Part shown: in pieces, positions 30,123-41,710 of the stretch | Layout: each line of letters begins with the position of its first letter | How positions within the stretch are numbered: the first letter of the stretch is position 1 | Assembly (NCBI GenBank): GCA_902585045.1 | Contig: CACICB010000004.1 | Span: 1 to 64,000 of the forward strand | DNA: 64,000 nt | Direction of reading: 5' to 3' | DNA from: an uncultured Pelagibacteraceae bacterium | GTDB taxonomy: Bacteria > Pseudomonadota > Alphaproteobacteria > Pelagibacterales > Pelagibacteraceae | Made by a program: the position numbers and the translations under genes | Notes under the pieces: generated by a model | The model's input: the letters and a program-made list of their open reading frames with translations, nothing else | The model's database searches: none | Told to the model about the DNA's origin: nothing

Positions 30123-30998
30123 ATGAGTAAAACAAAGATAGCATTAGTGCAGATGAAAATGTCGTCTGACCCAAAAAAAAATATTCAAAATGCTGTTAAC
30201 AAAATAAATACTGCAGCAAAAAAAGGTGCGAAAGTAGTTTGCTTACCTGAGTTATTCTTAACAAAATATTTCTGCCAGTCTGAAAATCATAAAAATTTTA
30301 ATTTTGCTGAGAAAATACCAGGTCCTAGCAGTAATTTATTTTCTGCACTTGCTAGAGAACTTAAAATTATTTTAATAATTTCATTATTTGAAAAGAAAAC
30401 CTCTGGGCTTTATCACAATAGCAGTATTGTAATTAACGAAAAGGGTAAACTTTTAGGAAAATATAGAAAAATGCATATCCCTGATGATCCACAATTTTAC
30501 GAGAAGTTTTATTTTGCTCCTGGAGATTTAGGTTTCAAATCTTTTAAAACTTCAAAAGGTAATTTAGGAACTTTAATTTGCTGGGATCAATGGTTTCCTG
30601 AAGCAGCAAGATTAACAGCACTAAAAGGAGCAGAAATTATTTTTTATCCAACTGCCATTGGGTGGCACCCAAAAGAAAAAAGGAAATTCGGTAAATCACA
30701 ACTAGATTCCTGGCTTTCAATTCAGAGATCTCACGCAATAGCTAATGGTATATATGTTGCTGCAATAAATAGAGTTGGAATTGAAAAACAAGGTAATAGA
30801 AAGATAGAGTTCTGGGGGAATAGTGTAATATTTGATCCAAGTGGTAACATTGTTAAAAAAGCTAATTTAAAAGAAAACATTTTAATTTGTGAAATTGATT
30901 TCAAAAAAGTGGAAAGCTCTAGACAACATTGGCCTTTTTTTAGAGATAGAAGAATAGACTATTATAAAGGACTACTTAAAAATCCAAGAGATGCCTAG
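30123..30998 (+). CDS. aguB: N-carbamoylputrescine amidase (nitrilase superfamily)
   Basis: MSKTKIALVQMKMSSDPKKN; CLPELFLTKYFCQ; KMHIPDDPQFYEKFYFAPGD; LICWDQWFPEAARL. Confidence 0.92.
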   Translation: MSKTKIALVQMKMSSDPKKNIQNAVNKINTAAKKGAKVVCLPELFLTKYFCQSENHKNFNFAEKIPGPSSNLFSALARELKIILIISLFEKKTSGLYHNSSIVINEKGKLLGKYRKMHIPDDPQFYEKFYFAPGDLGFKSFKTSKGNLGTLICWDQWFPEAARLTALKGAEIIFYPTAIGWHPKEKRKFGKSQLDSWLSIQRSHAIANGIYVAAINRVGIEKQGNRKIEFWGNSVIFDPSGNIVKKANLKENILICEIDFKKVESSRQHWPFFRDRRIDYYKGLLKNPRDA

Positions 30999-32037
30999 AG
31001 TAACAAAATCTCTTTTCAGGATGCCTGCTGAATGGGAAAAACAACAATCTACATTAATGGGATGGCCTTATAATAAAAATGATTGGCCAGGTAAATTTAA
31101 AAATATCCCCAAGATATTTGCTGAAATAATCTCTAAAATTACTAAGTCTCAGGAAGTAAATCTCTTAATTAAAAACTACAATTCTAAAAATGCAATTAAA
31201 AGATTGCTTAGGAAAAATAATGCAAAATTACAAAATGTAAAATTTATTATTTGTAAAACAGATAGGGTATGGATGAGAGATACAGGGCCAATATTTATTA
31301 AGGATAAAAAAAACCAAAATATTTTATTGAATTGGAAGTTTAATGGTTGGGCTAAATATAAAAATTATAGAGCGGATAATAAAGTCAATTTGAAAATAAA
31401 AAGTCATTACAAAGGAAATGTCATCAACCCAAAATTTAATAAAAAACCAATAGTTCTTGAAGGAGGAGCGATCGATGTCAATGGAAAAGGTTTACTAATT
31501 ACAACCAAAGAATGCTTATTAAGTAAAATTCAACAAAGAAATTCTTTTTTAAAAATAAAAGATTATAATCTCATCTTCAAAAATTTTTTTGGAGCAAAAA
31601 AGGTTATTTGGCTTAATAGAGGAATTGCAGGAGATGATACTCATGGTCATGTTGATGATATTGCTAGATTTGTAAAATCTAATAAAGTTTTTCTTGCCTA
31701 CGAAAATAATAAAAAAGATAAAAATTTCAAAAATCTTGATGAAAACTTTAAAATTTTAAAAAAAATCAAAATTGGTTCCTCTCAAATAAAAATTATTAAA
31801 ATTCCTATGCCTAGGCCTATTTATATAGATAAAGTCAGGGTTCCAGCATCATATCTAAACTTTTATATCTTTAATAAATTTGTTTTATTGCCAACTTTCA
31901 GGGATCCTAAAGATAAAATAGTAATCAAAATTTTTAAAAAAGAATTTTATAATAGGAAAATTATTCCAATAGATTGCTCTGAATTAATTTGGGGTTTTGG
32001 AGCAATACATTGTTTGACACAACAGGAGCCAAAATAA
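30991..32037 (+). CDS. aguA: Agmatine deiminase
   Basis: RMPAEWEKQQSTLMGWPYN; DRVWMRDTGP; LEGGAIDVNGKG; GDDTHGHVDDIARF; GAIHCLTQQEP. Confidence 0.94.
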   Translation: MPRVTKSLFRMPAEWEKQQSTLMGWPYNKNDWPGKFKNIPKIFAEIISKITKSQEVNLLIKNYNSKNAIKRLLRKNNAKLQNVKFIICKTDRVWMRDTGPIFIKDKKNQNILLNWKFNGWAKYKNYRADNKVNLKIKSHYKGNVINPKFNKKPIVLEGGAIDVNGKGLLITTKECLLSKIQQRNSFLKIKDYNLIFKNFFGAKKVIWLNRGIAGDDTHGHVDDIARFVKSNKVFLAYENNKKDKNFKNLDENFKILKKIKIGSSQIKIIKIPMPRPIYIDKVRVPASYLNFYIFNKFVLLPTFRDPKDKIVIKIFKKEFYNRKIIPIDCSELIWGFGAIHCLTQQEPK

Positions 32038-32046
32038 TTTTGGTTC
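32026..32046. terminator. Stem-loop between convergent aguA and regB
   Basis: GAGCCAAAA-TAA-TTTTGGTTC (one G-U). Confidence 0.55.
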
Positions 32047-33329
32047 TACAGTAAAATATTTTTAGGAGACCAGCTAATAACAACTGAAGCACCTCCTAAA
32101 TTTTTATCATCTTTAAATAGCAATTTGGCGTTTTGTCTTTCTAATAAAGTTTTACCTAAGAAAGTACCAAGACCTAGGCCTGAGTTTGAATTTAATTCTA
32201 AAGATCTTGATTTGATATATGGTTCTCCTAATTTGGCAATAATGTCTTTAGGAAATCCTGGCCCATCATCATTTACAATAATTTTAATTTCTTTTTCATC
32301 ACTAATCAGAAAAATATTAACTTTGCTTTTTGAAAATTTTATTGCATTACCAATAAAATTTCTCAAACCATAGATCATTTCTGCAGACCTTTGAATGTCA
32401 ATTTGGTTTTTGTCTTTGTTTGATACTAAAACAATTTCTTTAGAAGAAGTTTCTTTGAAAGAATTTATAATTTCTTCAAGTAAATTTTCTAATTTTGTTG
32501 AACTAAAAAATTTGTCTTCCTCTATTTGTTTTTTTGAAATTCTCTTAAGAATTTCACTACATCTTCTAGATTGACTTATTAATAAGTCAATATCTTTTGA
32601 TAGCTCGTTATTATCTCCAATTTCTTTTTTTAATTCTTTTGCTACTACACTTATTGTGGCGAGAGGTGTTCCTAGAGAATGAGCTGCTGCTGCTGCTTGT
32701 CCTCCTAAGGATTCTAATTCATACTCTTTATAAATAACCTCTTGAAGTTTTTTAAAAGCTTCCTCAGTTTTTTTTTTTTCTCCAGCAAATCTAATACCGA
32801 AATAACTTAGAAATATTAAACCGATCAAAATAGATATTAAGATTCCAATTTTATAAAAATTGGGGAAATGTAATAAATTCATATTCTCTCCTGGTAATGG
32901 CAAGTAAAAAAATGAGATGGTTAATAAAAGAATAGACGTTATCAAGCCTAGAATAATCGTAGTTCCCATACTTAAAAATGTTGAAGAAACTATAGCTGGA
33001 ATTACTAATAAAAAGGAGAAGGGATTAAATATTCCACCTGTCAAATAAAGAAGAGCACTTAACTGTATTAAATCATATAATAGAAAAGGAGCCGCATAGA
33101 TATCTTTAAGTTGATTAATTTTAATACCAAATTGAAGATATAAATTCGTAGCCAAACCAAAAGAAATAATTAAATAACTCTCTAAAATTGGGAATGGTAA
33201 ATTTAAATGGTAGTAAACGATACCAATTGCTAAAAACTGGCCAAAAATGGCTATATATCTCAAAATAGTTAATGTATTTTTATCTAAACTTAAATTCTCT
33301 TTTGTGCGGAAAAGAGTGGAGAAATTCAT
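32046..33329 (-). CDS. regB: Redox sensor histidine kinase RegB/ActS/PrrB
   Basis: Quinone-site motif LTGGIFNPFSF (GGxxNPF); H-box AAAAHSLGTPLATI; SRRCSEIL Cys region. Confidence 0.9.
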   Translation of the reverse strand: MNFSTLFRTKENLSLDKNTLTILRYIAIFGQFLAIGIVYYHLNLPFPILESYLIISFGLATNLYLQFGIKINQLKDIYAAPFLLYDLIQLSALLYLTGGIFNPFSFLLVIPAIVSSTFLSMGTTIILGLITSILLLTISFFYLPLPGENMNLLHFPNFYKIGILISILIGLIFLSYFGIRFAGEKKKTEEAFKKLQEVIYKEYELESLGGQAAAAAHSLGTPLATISVVAKELKKEIGDNNELSKDIDLLISQSRRCSEILKRISKKQIEEDKFFSSTKLENLLEEIINSFKETSSKEIVLVSNKDKNQIDIQRSAEMIYGLRNFIGNAIKFSKSKVNIFLISDEKEIKIIVNDDGPGFPKDIIAKLGEPYIKSRSLELNSNSGLGLGTFLGKTLLERQNAKLLFKDDKNLGGASVVISWSPKNILL

Positions 33330-33336
33330 TGCTTTA

Positions 33337-35391
<2,055 letters not shown>

Positions 35392-35529
35392 TTAAGTTAA
35401 TCTTGAATTTAATTATTATATCATTTTTTTAGTTCAATTTGAAACATCAGCGATGAGAAGCCATCTAGAATTATTAACTACCAACGATTCTAGGTCAAAA
35501 AATAAAAAAAGTTTTAATTTTACCCAAAA

Positions 35530-36645
35530 TCAAATTTTCATTGGCATTATAACATAAAAACTATTTTTATCTGAAAGATCCTCTATTAAAACAGGTGAAG
35601 TAGCGTCTTTTAAATTTAACTTTAAATTTTTATTTTCTATTTCTGAAGCAATGTCAAGCAGGTATTTGGAGTTAAAACTTATAATTAAATTGTCTGAATT
35701 AAATTCAGCTTTGATTTTTTCATTTCCTTCTCCTGAGTTAGCGCTGTTTACTGAAAGCTGTACATTATCCTTATGAATTGACAATTTTACACCTTCCTTT
35801 CGATCAAGTGAAACACTTGCTACCCTTTCAATAGAATTAATAAAATCTTTAGATTCTACTATTAGAGCTTTATCATTATTTGATGGTACTACTTTTTTAT
35901 AATCTGGGAATTTACCATCAATTACTTTTGAAATTAATCGCATATTTCCCATCGAAAATTTGACCTTATTTTCTGATATTTGCATTGTGAGTTTTTCGTT
36001 AGTTTCTGAGAGTATAGAACATAATTGAAACACTGTTTTTCTTGGCATAATAAAAGATTGAAATTCATTTATGTTAGAGGTTTCTAAACTACTTGAGGAT
36101 AGTCGATGACTATCTGTTGCAACGCCTGTTAAAAAATGTCTTCCATGACCCTCAGTTAAATGAAAGAAAATTCCATTCAAATAATGTCTAGTATCATCAT
36201 TTGAAATAGAAATTCTTGTTTTATTTAATAATTTTAAAAAATTTTGATTATTAAATGATATTTCTTTTTCGTTAAATTCATCAGAAAAAGTAGGGAAGTT
36301 ATCCGTTGGTAAGCACAAAAGGTTAAAATCAGCATTTTCACTCCTTAAACTTAACTTATTTTCTGATTTTAAATCGAAATTTATATCTGAGTCAGCTGAT
36401 ATTTTTCTTAAAATATCATAAAGTATCGCAGCTGAAGTTGTGGTGCTCCCTTCGTTAATAACTTTAATATCAGTTATTTCATCATAAAAAATAATATCTA
36501 AGTCAGTAGCCACTATAAATAGTTTTTTATCTTTTAACTGCAACAAAACGTTTGAGAGTATTGGCAAAGTATTTTTTTTTTCTACTATTCCTTGTACAAA
36601 ATTTAAAGATTTAAGTAACTTATCTCTTTTAATAGAAAATTGCAT
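35530..36645 (-). CDS. dnaN: DNA polymerase III beta clamp
   Basis: MQFSIKRDKLLKSLNFVQGIVEKKNTLPILSNVLLQ...SPVLIEDLSDKNSFYVIMPMKI. Confidence 0.96.
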   Translation of the reverse strand: MQFSIKRDKLLKSLNFVQGIVEKKNTLPILSNVLLQLKDKKLFIVATDLDIIFYDEITDIKVINEGSTTTSAAILYDILRKISADSDINFDLKSENKLSLRSENADFNLLCLPTDNFPTFSDEFNEKEISFNNQNFLKLLNKTRISISNDDTRHYLNGIFFHLTEGHGRHFLTGVATDSHRLSSSSLETSNINEFQSFIMPRKTVFQLCSILSETNEKLTMQISENKVKFSMGNMRLISKVIDGKFPDYKKVVPSNNDKALIVESKDFINSIERVASVSLDRKEGVKLSIHKDNVQLSVNSANSGEGNEKIKAEFNSDNLIISFNSKYLLDIASEIENKNLKLNLKDATSPVLIEDLSDKNSFYVIMPMKI

Positions 36646-36647
36646 TT

Positions 36648-38042
36648 TTACTGTTCGAGTAGAAGACTTTTAATTTGATTGATGTTTTTTTTCATTTCAT
36701 CGTCTTGCTCTGATAATCTAGTTATTGTTTTTACAGCGTGAATGACCGTTGTATGATCTCTGTTAGCAAATCTTCTTCCAATTTCTGGTAATGATCTTGT
36801 CGTTAATTTTTTTGCAAGATACATTGCTATTTGTCTTGGTCTAGCTAAAGGTCTGGATCTTCTTTGTGATAACATTTCGCTGAGAGGTATATTAAAATAA
36901 TTTGAAACTACGTTTTGAATTTTATCAACTGTTATAACTTTGATTTGATTAAATACATCTTTTAAAATATTTTTACAATCTGTCGTGGTTAAAACTTTAT
37001 TATGTACTCTACTAAAAGCTATAACTCGGTTTAATATACCAATAAGATCTCGAATATTTGTTTTACTTTCGTGAGCGATATAATTTACAACTTCATCATT
37101 CAATATAATATTTTCTTTGAATTGATTTTGAATATCTTGAATTTTTTTCTTAATAATTCTTTGTTTTAATTCTATATCAGGAGTTTCTATATCTACTACT
37201 AGCCCCCCAGCTAATCTTGATTTTATTCGTTCTTGAACTCTGTCAAGTTTCATTGGGGTTCTGTCAGCTGAGATTATTATTTGAGAACCTTTATCTATCA
37301 AACTGTTAAAGGTATGAAAAAACTCCTCTTGAAGGCTCTCTTTTCCACTTATGAATTGTATATCATCAATGATAAAAACGGAAGATTTTCTAAAAAAATC
37401 TTTAAAATTTACCATATCATTTTTTTTTAAGGATTTGATAAAGTGATACATAAACCTTTCAGCAGATATAAACATTACGTTATTTTCGTCTTGTAATTCT
37501 AATCCTATAGCATTTAAAAGATGAGTTTTTCCTAGACCTACCCCGCCGCAGATATAAAGTGGATTGTATCTAGATACATGCTCGCAAACTTTTTTTGAGT
37601 ACGAAAGCGCTATATCATTGCTTTTTCCCCCTATAAAGCTATCAAAATTTAAGTCTGGATTAAGTCTATTGTAATTTAGTATAGAGTCCTTTATTTCGGT
37701 TACTTTGTTAATCTGATCAATTTTAATTAAATCTTTATGACTATTACTCTCCTCAATAATTTTGAATTCAATTCTGTTTAAACTTAATTTAAAACTTTTT
37801 ACTTGTTCTAGTATTTTGTCTAAATATCTTGAAACAATCCAATCTCTAAAAAATCTTGTAGGAACGCCTAAAACTAGATAATCATTGAATTCTTTTACTA
37901 GAGAAATTTTCTGTAGCCAACTGTTGTAAATCTCTCCGCCAAATGTATTTTTAAATGCATTTTGAATCTCTAACCAATCTAAAGTATTTTCTTCCTCTGA
38001 AACATAGGCATTCTGTTGTTTCTTTATATTATTTTTTTCCAT
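36648..38042 (-). CDS. dnaA: Chromosomal replication initiator DnaA (ATG at 38042 likely)
   Basis: ICGGVGLGKTHLLNAIG; FIIDDIQFISGK; RSRPLARPRQIAMYLAKKLTTRSLPEIGRRFANRDHTTVIHAV. Confidence 0.97.
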   Translation of the reverse strand: MEKNNIKKQQNAYVSEEENTLDWLEIQNAFKNTFGGEIYNSWLQKISLVKEFNDYLVLGVPTRFFRDWIVSRYLDKILEQVKSFKLSLNRIEFKIIEESNSHKDLIKIDQINKVTEIKDSILNYNRLNPDLNFDSFIGGKSNDIALSYSKKVCEHVSRYNPLYICGGVGLGKTHLLNAIGLELQDENNVMFISAERFMYHFIKSLKKNDMVNFKDFFRKSSVFIIDDIQFISGKESLQEEFFHTFNSLIDKGSQIIISADRTPMKLDRVQERIKSRLAGGLVVDIETPDIELKQRIIKKKIQDIQNQFKENIILNDEVVNYIAHESKTNIRDLIGILNRVIAFSRVHNKVLTTTDCKNILKDVFNQIKVITVDKIQNVVSNYFNIPLSEMLSQRRSRPLARPRQIAMYLAKKLTTRSLPEIGRRFANRDHTTVIHAVKTITRLSEQDDEMKKNINQIKSLLLEQ

Positions 38043-38257
38043 TTGAAATAAATTTAGAGATTCCTTTAAACTCTCTTTTAAAAATATTTGCAAGATTTTT
38101 TTTTAAAAAACGAAAAATAAATTGATTCAGGTTGTAACATTATCGTCTTGATAGAAAAAAAATTTACAACTTTTAAATGAAACTATATTTTGATTTTAAG
38201 AATTAAAAAAATATAAATGTAGTTTTTTAAACTTAACTAATAATTTAACTAAAACAA

Positions 38258-38509
38258 TTAAATTTTTTTGGATACTCTTGAAATTTTTCTTGAGGCAGTT
38301 TTTTTGTTTACTACTCCAGATTTAGCAACCTGCATTAGAATTGATTGGAATTTAGGAAAATAATTTTTAATTTTAGCCTTATCTTCAGATTTTATTAATA
38401 TTTCCATTTGCTTAATTGCATTTTTATATTTGCTTTTTCTAATTCTATTTGTTTGGGTTTGTTTTTTAACCCTTCTTACTCTTCTGATTGCTGATTTAGT
38501 GTTAGGCAT
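38258..38509 (-). CDS. rpsT: 30S ribosomal protein S20
   Basis: MPNTKSAIRRVRRVKKQTQTNRIRKSKYKNAIKQ; KSGVVNKKTASRKISRVSKKI. Confidence 0.95.
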   Translation of the reverse strand: MPNTKSAIRRVRRVKKQTQTNRIRKSKYKNAIKQMEILIKSEDKAKIKNYFPKFQSILMQVAKSGVVNKKTASRKISRVSKKI

Positions 38510-38552
38510 TTTCACGATTGTATATATGGCTCAATTATTTCGGTCAACTTTA

Positions 38553-39422
38553 TTATTTTTGACATCTTTTACAAAAAAAAGTTGCTCTATTGGAAATAAC
38601 AGTCTTAATTACGCTATTGTTGCAATCTACGTTAGAACATTTTTTATCTTTTTTTCCATAAATTTTAAAATATTGTTGAAATATACCTTTTTTTCCATTT
38701 TCACTTGAAAAATCTTTAATTGTTGATCCTCCAAGTTTTATTGAAGTTTTTAAAATAATTTTTGAATATTTTATGATTTTTTTAATTTCAAAATTCTTAA
38801 GCTTATTTACTACTCGATTGGGTCTTACACCACTCTGAAATAAAATTTCGTTAACGTAAATATTTCCTAAACCGGATACAAATTTTTGATCCATCAGTAT
38901 ATTCTTAATGTTTCTTTTTCTATTTACGATATATTTTTTGAAATATTTAAAATTCCATTTTTTTTTCAGTGGTTCTGGCCCTAAGTTTTTTAGATGAGAT
39001 ATTATTACTTTTTCAGTTGATTTATATAGTTTTATAAAGCCAAATTTTCTTACATCATTATAAATAAGTCTTCGATTTTTGTTTAAAAAAAATACTATTC
39101 GGTTATGTTTTTGATCTTTTTGATAATCTAAATGATAATAAAAGCTAGTTTTATATTTTTCTTTATTTCGATCTATATAAAAAAACTTACCTGTCATTCC
39201 AAGATGAACTAAAATTAAATAAGTTTTGTCTATTTCAAAAATTAAAAATTTAGATCTTCTTTTAATTTTTTTAATTTTTTTATCTTTGAGTTTTTTGCTA
39301 ATTTCTTTTTCTACCTTATATCTTAATTTGTGATCGTAAATTTTAACCTTTTTTATAATTGAATTTAGAATTTTCTTCTCTAAGGACCTTTTAACAACTT
39401 CAACTTCGGGTAATTCTGGCAT
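38553..39422 (-). CDS. mutM: Formamidopyrimidine-DNA glycosylase
   Basis: MPELPEVEVVKRSLE; VHLGMTGKF; SGLGNIYVNEILFQSGVRP; zinc finger CSNVDCNNS...FFCKRCQK. Confidence 0.96.
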   Translation of the reverse strand: MPELPEVEVVKRSLEKKILNSIIKKVKIYDHKLRYKVEKEISKKLKDKKIKKIKRRSKFLIFEIDKTYLILVHLGMTGKFFYIDRNKEKYKTSFYYHLDYQKDQKHNRIVFFLNKNRRLIYNDVRKFGFIKLYKSTEKVIISHLKNLGPEPLKKKWNFKYFKKYIVNRKRNIKNILMDQKFVSGLGNIYVNEILFQSGVRPNRVVNKLKNFEIKKIIKYSKIILKTSIKLGGSTIKDFSSENGKKGIFQQYFKIYGKKDKKCSNVDCNNSVIKTVISNRATFFCKRCQK

Positions 39423-39433
39423 ATAATTCTAAT

Positions 39434-40138
39434 ATGAAAAGTACTATTGAAGATAAAAATAAATTAGTCAATTCTATATTTTCCAGTGTTCATAAAAAAT
39501 ATGATTTAATGAACGATGTAATGTCACTAGGCGTGCATAGGCTTTGGAAAGAAAAATTTATCGAATGGATGAACCCTCAACCTAATACAAGATTAATTGA
39601 TGTTGCATCTGGTACTGGCGATATAGCAAAACTTTTTTTTAAAAAAACAAATGAAACTAGTAAAATCACCTGTGTAGAGCCAAATAAAAAAATGTTAGAG
39701 CAAGGGAAGATAAAATTGAGAAACTATAATACAATTAATTGGATAAATTCTCAGGCTGAAAGAATTCCAGTAGAAAATGACTCTTACGACTACTACTCAA
39801 TTAGTTATGGAATAAGAAATGTTTCGAATATAAATACAGTTTTAAAGGAAGCCCTAAGAGTACTAAAACCAGGTGGTAGATTTATGTGCCTAGAATTTTC
39901 AAAAATTGATAATGAACTATTAAACTTTCTTTACAAACAATATTCAAAAACAATTCCTTTGATTGGAAAATTAGTAGTTGGTTCTGAAAAACCTTACGAA
40001 TATTTAGTTAATAGCATTGAAAAGTTTTACAATCAGGAGCAACTAGTTGAATTAATGAAAACGAATGGATTTTCCAATATAGAGTTTAGAAATGTCTCTA
40101 GTGGTGTTTCGGCAATACATTCAGGTTGGAAAATCTAA
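39434..40138 (+). CDS. ubiE: Ubiquinone biosynthesis C-methyltransferase UbiE
   Basis: KYDLMNDVMSLGVHRLWKEKFI; DVASGTGDIAKLF; YDYYSISYGIRNV. Confidence 0.95.
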   Translation: MKSTIEDKNKLVNSIFSSVHKKYDLMNDVMSLGVHRLWKEKFIEWMNPQPNTRLIDVASGTGDIAKLFFKKTNETSKITCVEPNKKMLEQGKIKLRNYNTINWINSQAERIPVENDSYDYYSISYGIRNVSNINTVLKEALRVLKPGGRFMCLEFSKIDNELLNFLYKQYSKTIPLIGKLVVGSEKPYEYLVNSIEKFYNQEQLVELMKTNGFSNIEFRNVSSGVSAIHSGWKI

Positions 40139-41704
40139 ATGTTCAAAAGAATTTTAAAATTATTTCAAATTGCAAGAAAATTTTCAACTTCTGGGGCGGT
40201 AGATATAATCAATGAAATACATCAGTTACCGACGATTATTAATTTATTTTTCAGATTAATCTCGATAGGAACAAACTCAGAAGTGCAGGATAAACATAAA
40301 ACATCTGGGGAAAAACTTTGCATAGCTTTACAAGGAATGGGAACAACTTTTATTAAGTTAGGGCAATTTCTTGCTACAAGACCAGATATTATCGGTGAAG
40401 AATTAACAAGAAGTCTTGAAAAATTACAAGATAAAGTTCCTGCATTTGACCTCTATGATGCAAAGAAAATTATAAAAAAAGAAATAGGTGAAAATTATTT
40501 TAGAGATATTAGCGAGATAAGTGAGCCAATTGCAGCTGCCTCAATAGCTCAGGTACATTTAGCTAAAATAAATTATGAAGGAAAAAAAAAACAAGTCGCT
40601 ATTAAAATATTAAGGCCAGATATAGAAAAATTATTTAATGAAGAATTAGATGCTTTAATGTTATTTGCTTACATAGTTGAAAATACAATTCCCAAAGCAA
40701 AAAGGTTAAAATTAATTGAAGTTGTTCATTTACTTAGAGAGATAACAAATATCGAAATGGATTTAAGATTTGAAGCTGCTGCCGCTAATGAACTTTACGA
40801 AAATACCAAAAATGACCAAGGATTTATCGTACCGAAAATTTATTGGAATTATACAACTAAAAAAATATTAACCTTAGACAAAGTCAAAGGTGTTTCTATA
40901 CGTGAAATACAAAAAATTAATAATTTAGGTGTAGATCTTAAGAAACTAGCAGAAAACTTAATACAATTGTTTTTAATACAAGCTGTAAGGGATGGCTTTT
41001 TTCATGGTGACATGCATCAAGGTAATTTATTTGTAGATCCTAAAGGCAATATAATCCCTGTAGACTTTGGTATTATGGGGCGCTTAGATAAGAATAATAG
41101 AAAATTTTTAGCTGAAATCTTATATGGTTTTATTAAAAGAGATTACGTTAAAGTTGCTGATGTCCATTTTCAAGCTGGTCTTGTGCCTAAGGATACCTCA
41201 AAAGAGGAATTTGCTCAGGCCTTAAGATCTGTCGGAGAACCTATATTTGGGCAATCTATAAAGGACATTTCTGGTGGAAATCTGTTAGCTCAATTGTTTG
41301 AGATTACAGAGAAGTTTAATATGCCTACTCAACCCCCGCTTCTTTTATTACAAAAAACAATGGTGGTAGTAGAAGGAGTTGCAAGAAGACTATATCCCGA
41401 AACGAATATTTGGGAGGTGTCTAGACCAGTCCTAGAGGATTGGCTTAAAAATGTCAAAAGTCCAAAATCTACTATCGATACAGCAATCAATACTTCTTCT
41501 GAAATTCTAAAAAGAATACCGGATCTTCCCGAATTAATGGATAGAGCTGATTATGCTCTAAAGTTAATGGCTGACGGAAATTTAAACTTATCTATCGGAA
41601 CAAATAAAAATTTAGAATTAGAGCAAATGAAGATTAAAAACTTTAAAAATAATATAGTTATTAGTTTTTTTGGTGTTGTAATTGTCTTTCTATTAGTATT
41701 TTAA
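40139..41704 (+). CDS. ubiB: UbiB/ABC1 family kinase-like protein
   Basis: GTTFIKLGQFLATRPDIIGEEL; AAASIAQVHLA; FFHGDMHQGNLFVDPKGNIIPVDFGIMGRL. Confidence 0.94.
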   Translation: MFKRILKLFQIARKFSTSGAVDIINEIHQLPTIINLFFRLISIGTNSEVQDKHKTSGEKLCIALQGMGTTFIKLGQFLATRPDIIGEELTRSLEKLQDKVPAFDLYDAKKIIKKEIGENYFRDISEISEPIAAASIAQVHLAKINYEGKKKQVAIKILRPDIEKLFNEELDALMLFAYIVENTIPKAKRLKLIEVVHLLREITNIEMDLRFEAAAANELYENTKNDQGFIVPKIYWNYTTKKILTLDKVKGVSIREIQKINNLGVDLKKLAENLIQLFLIQAVRDGFFHGDMHQGNLFVDPKGNIIPVDFGIMGRLDKNNRKFLAEILYGFIKRDYVKVADVHFQAGLVPKDTSKEEFAQALRSVGEPIFGQSIKDISGGNLLAQLFEITEKFNMPTQPPLLLLQKTMVVVEGVARRLYPETNIWEVSRPVLEDWLKNVKSPKSTIDTAINTSSEILKRIPDLPELMDRADYALKLMADGNLNLSIGTNKNLELEQMKIKNFKNNIVISFFGVVIVFLLVF

Positions 41705-41710
41705 TTACAT

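Noticed and set aside
38094-38257. Cluster of DnaA boxes marking oriC
   Set aside because: No clear TTATNCACA matches found by eye; only the inverted repeat is reported
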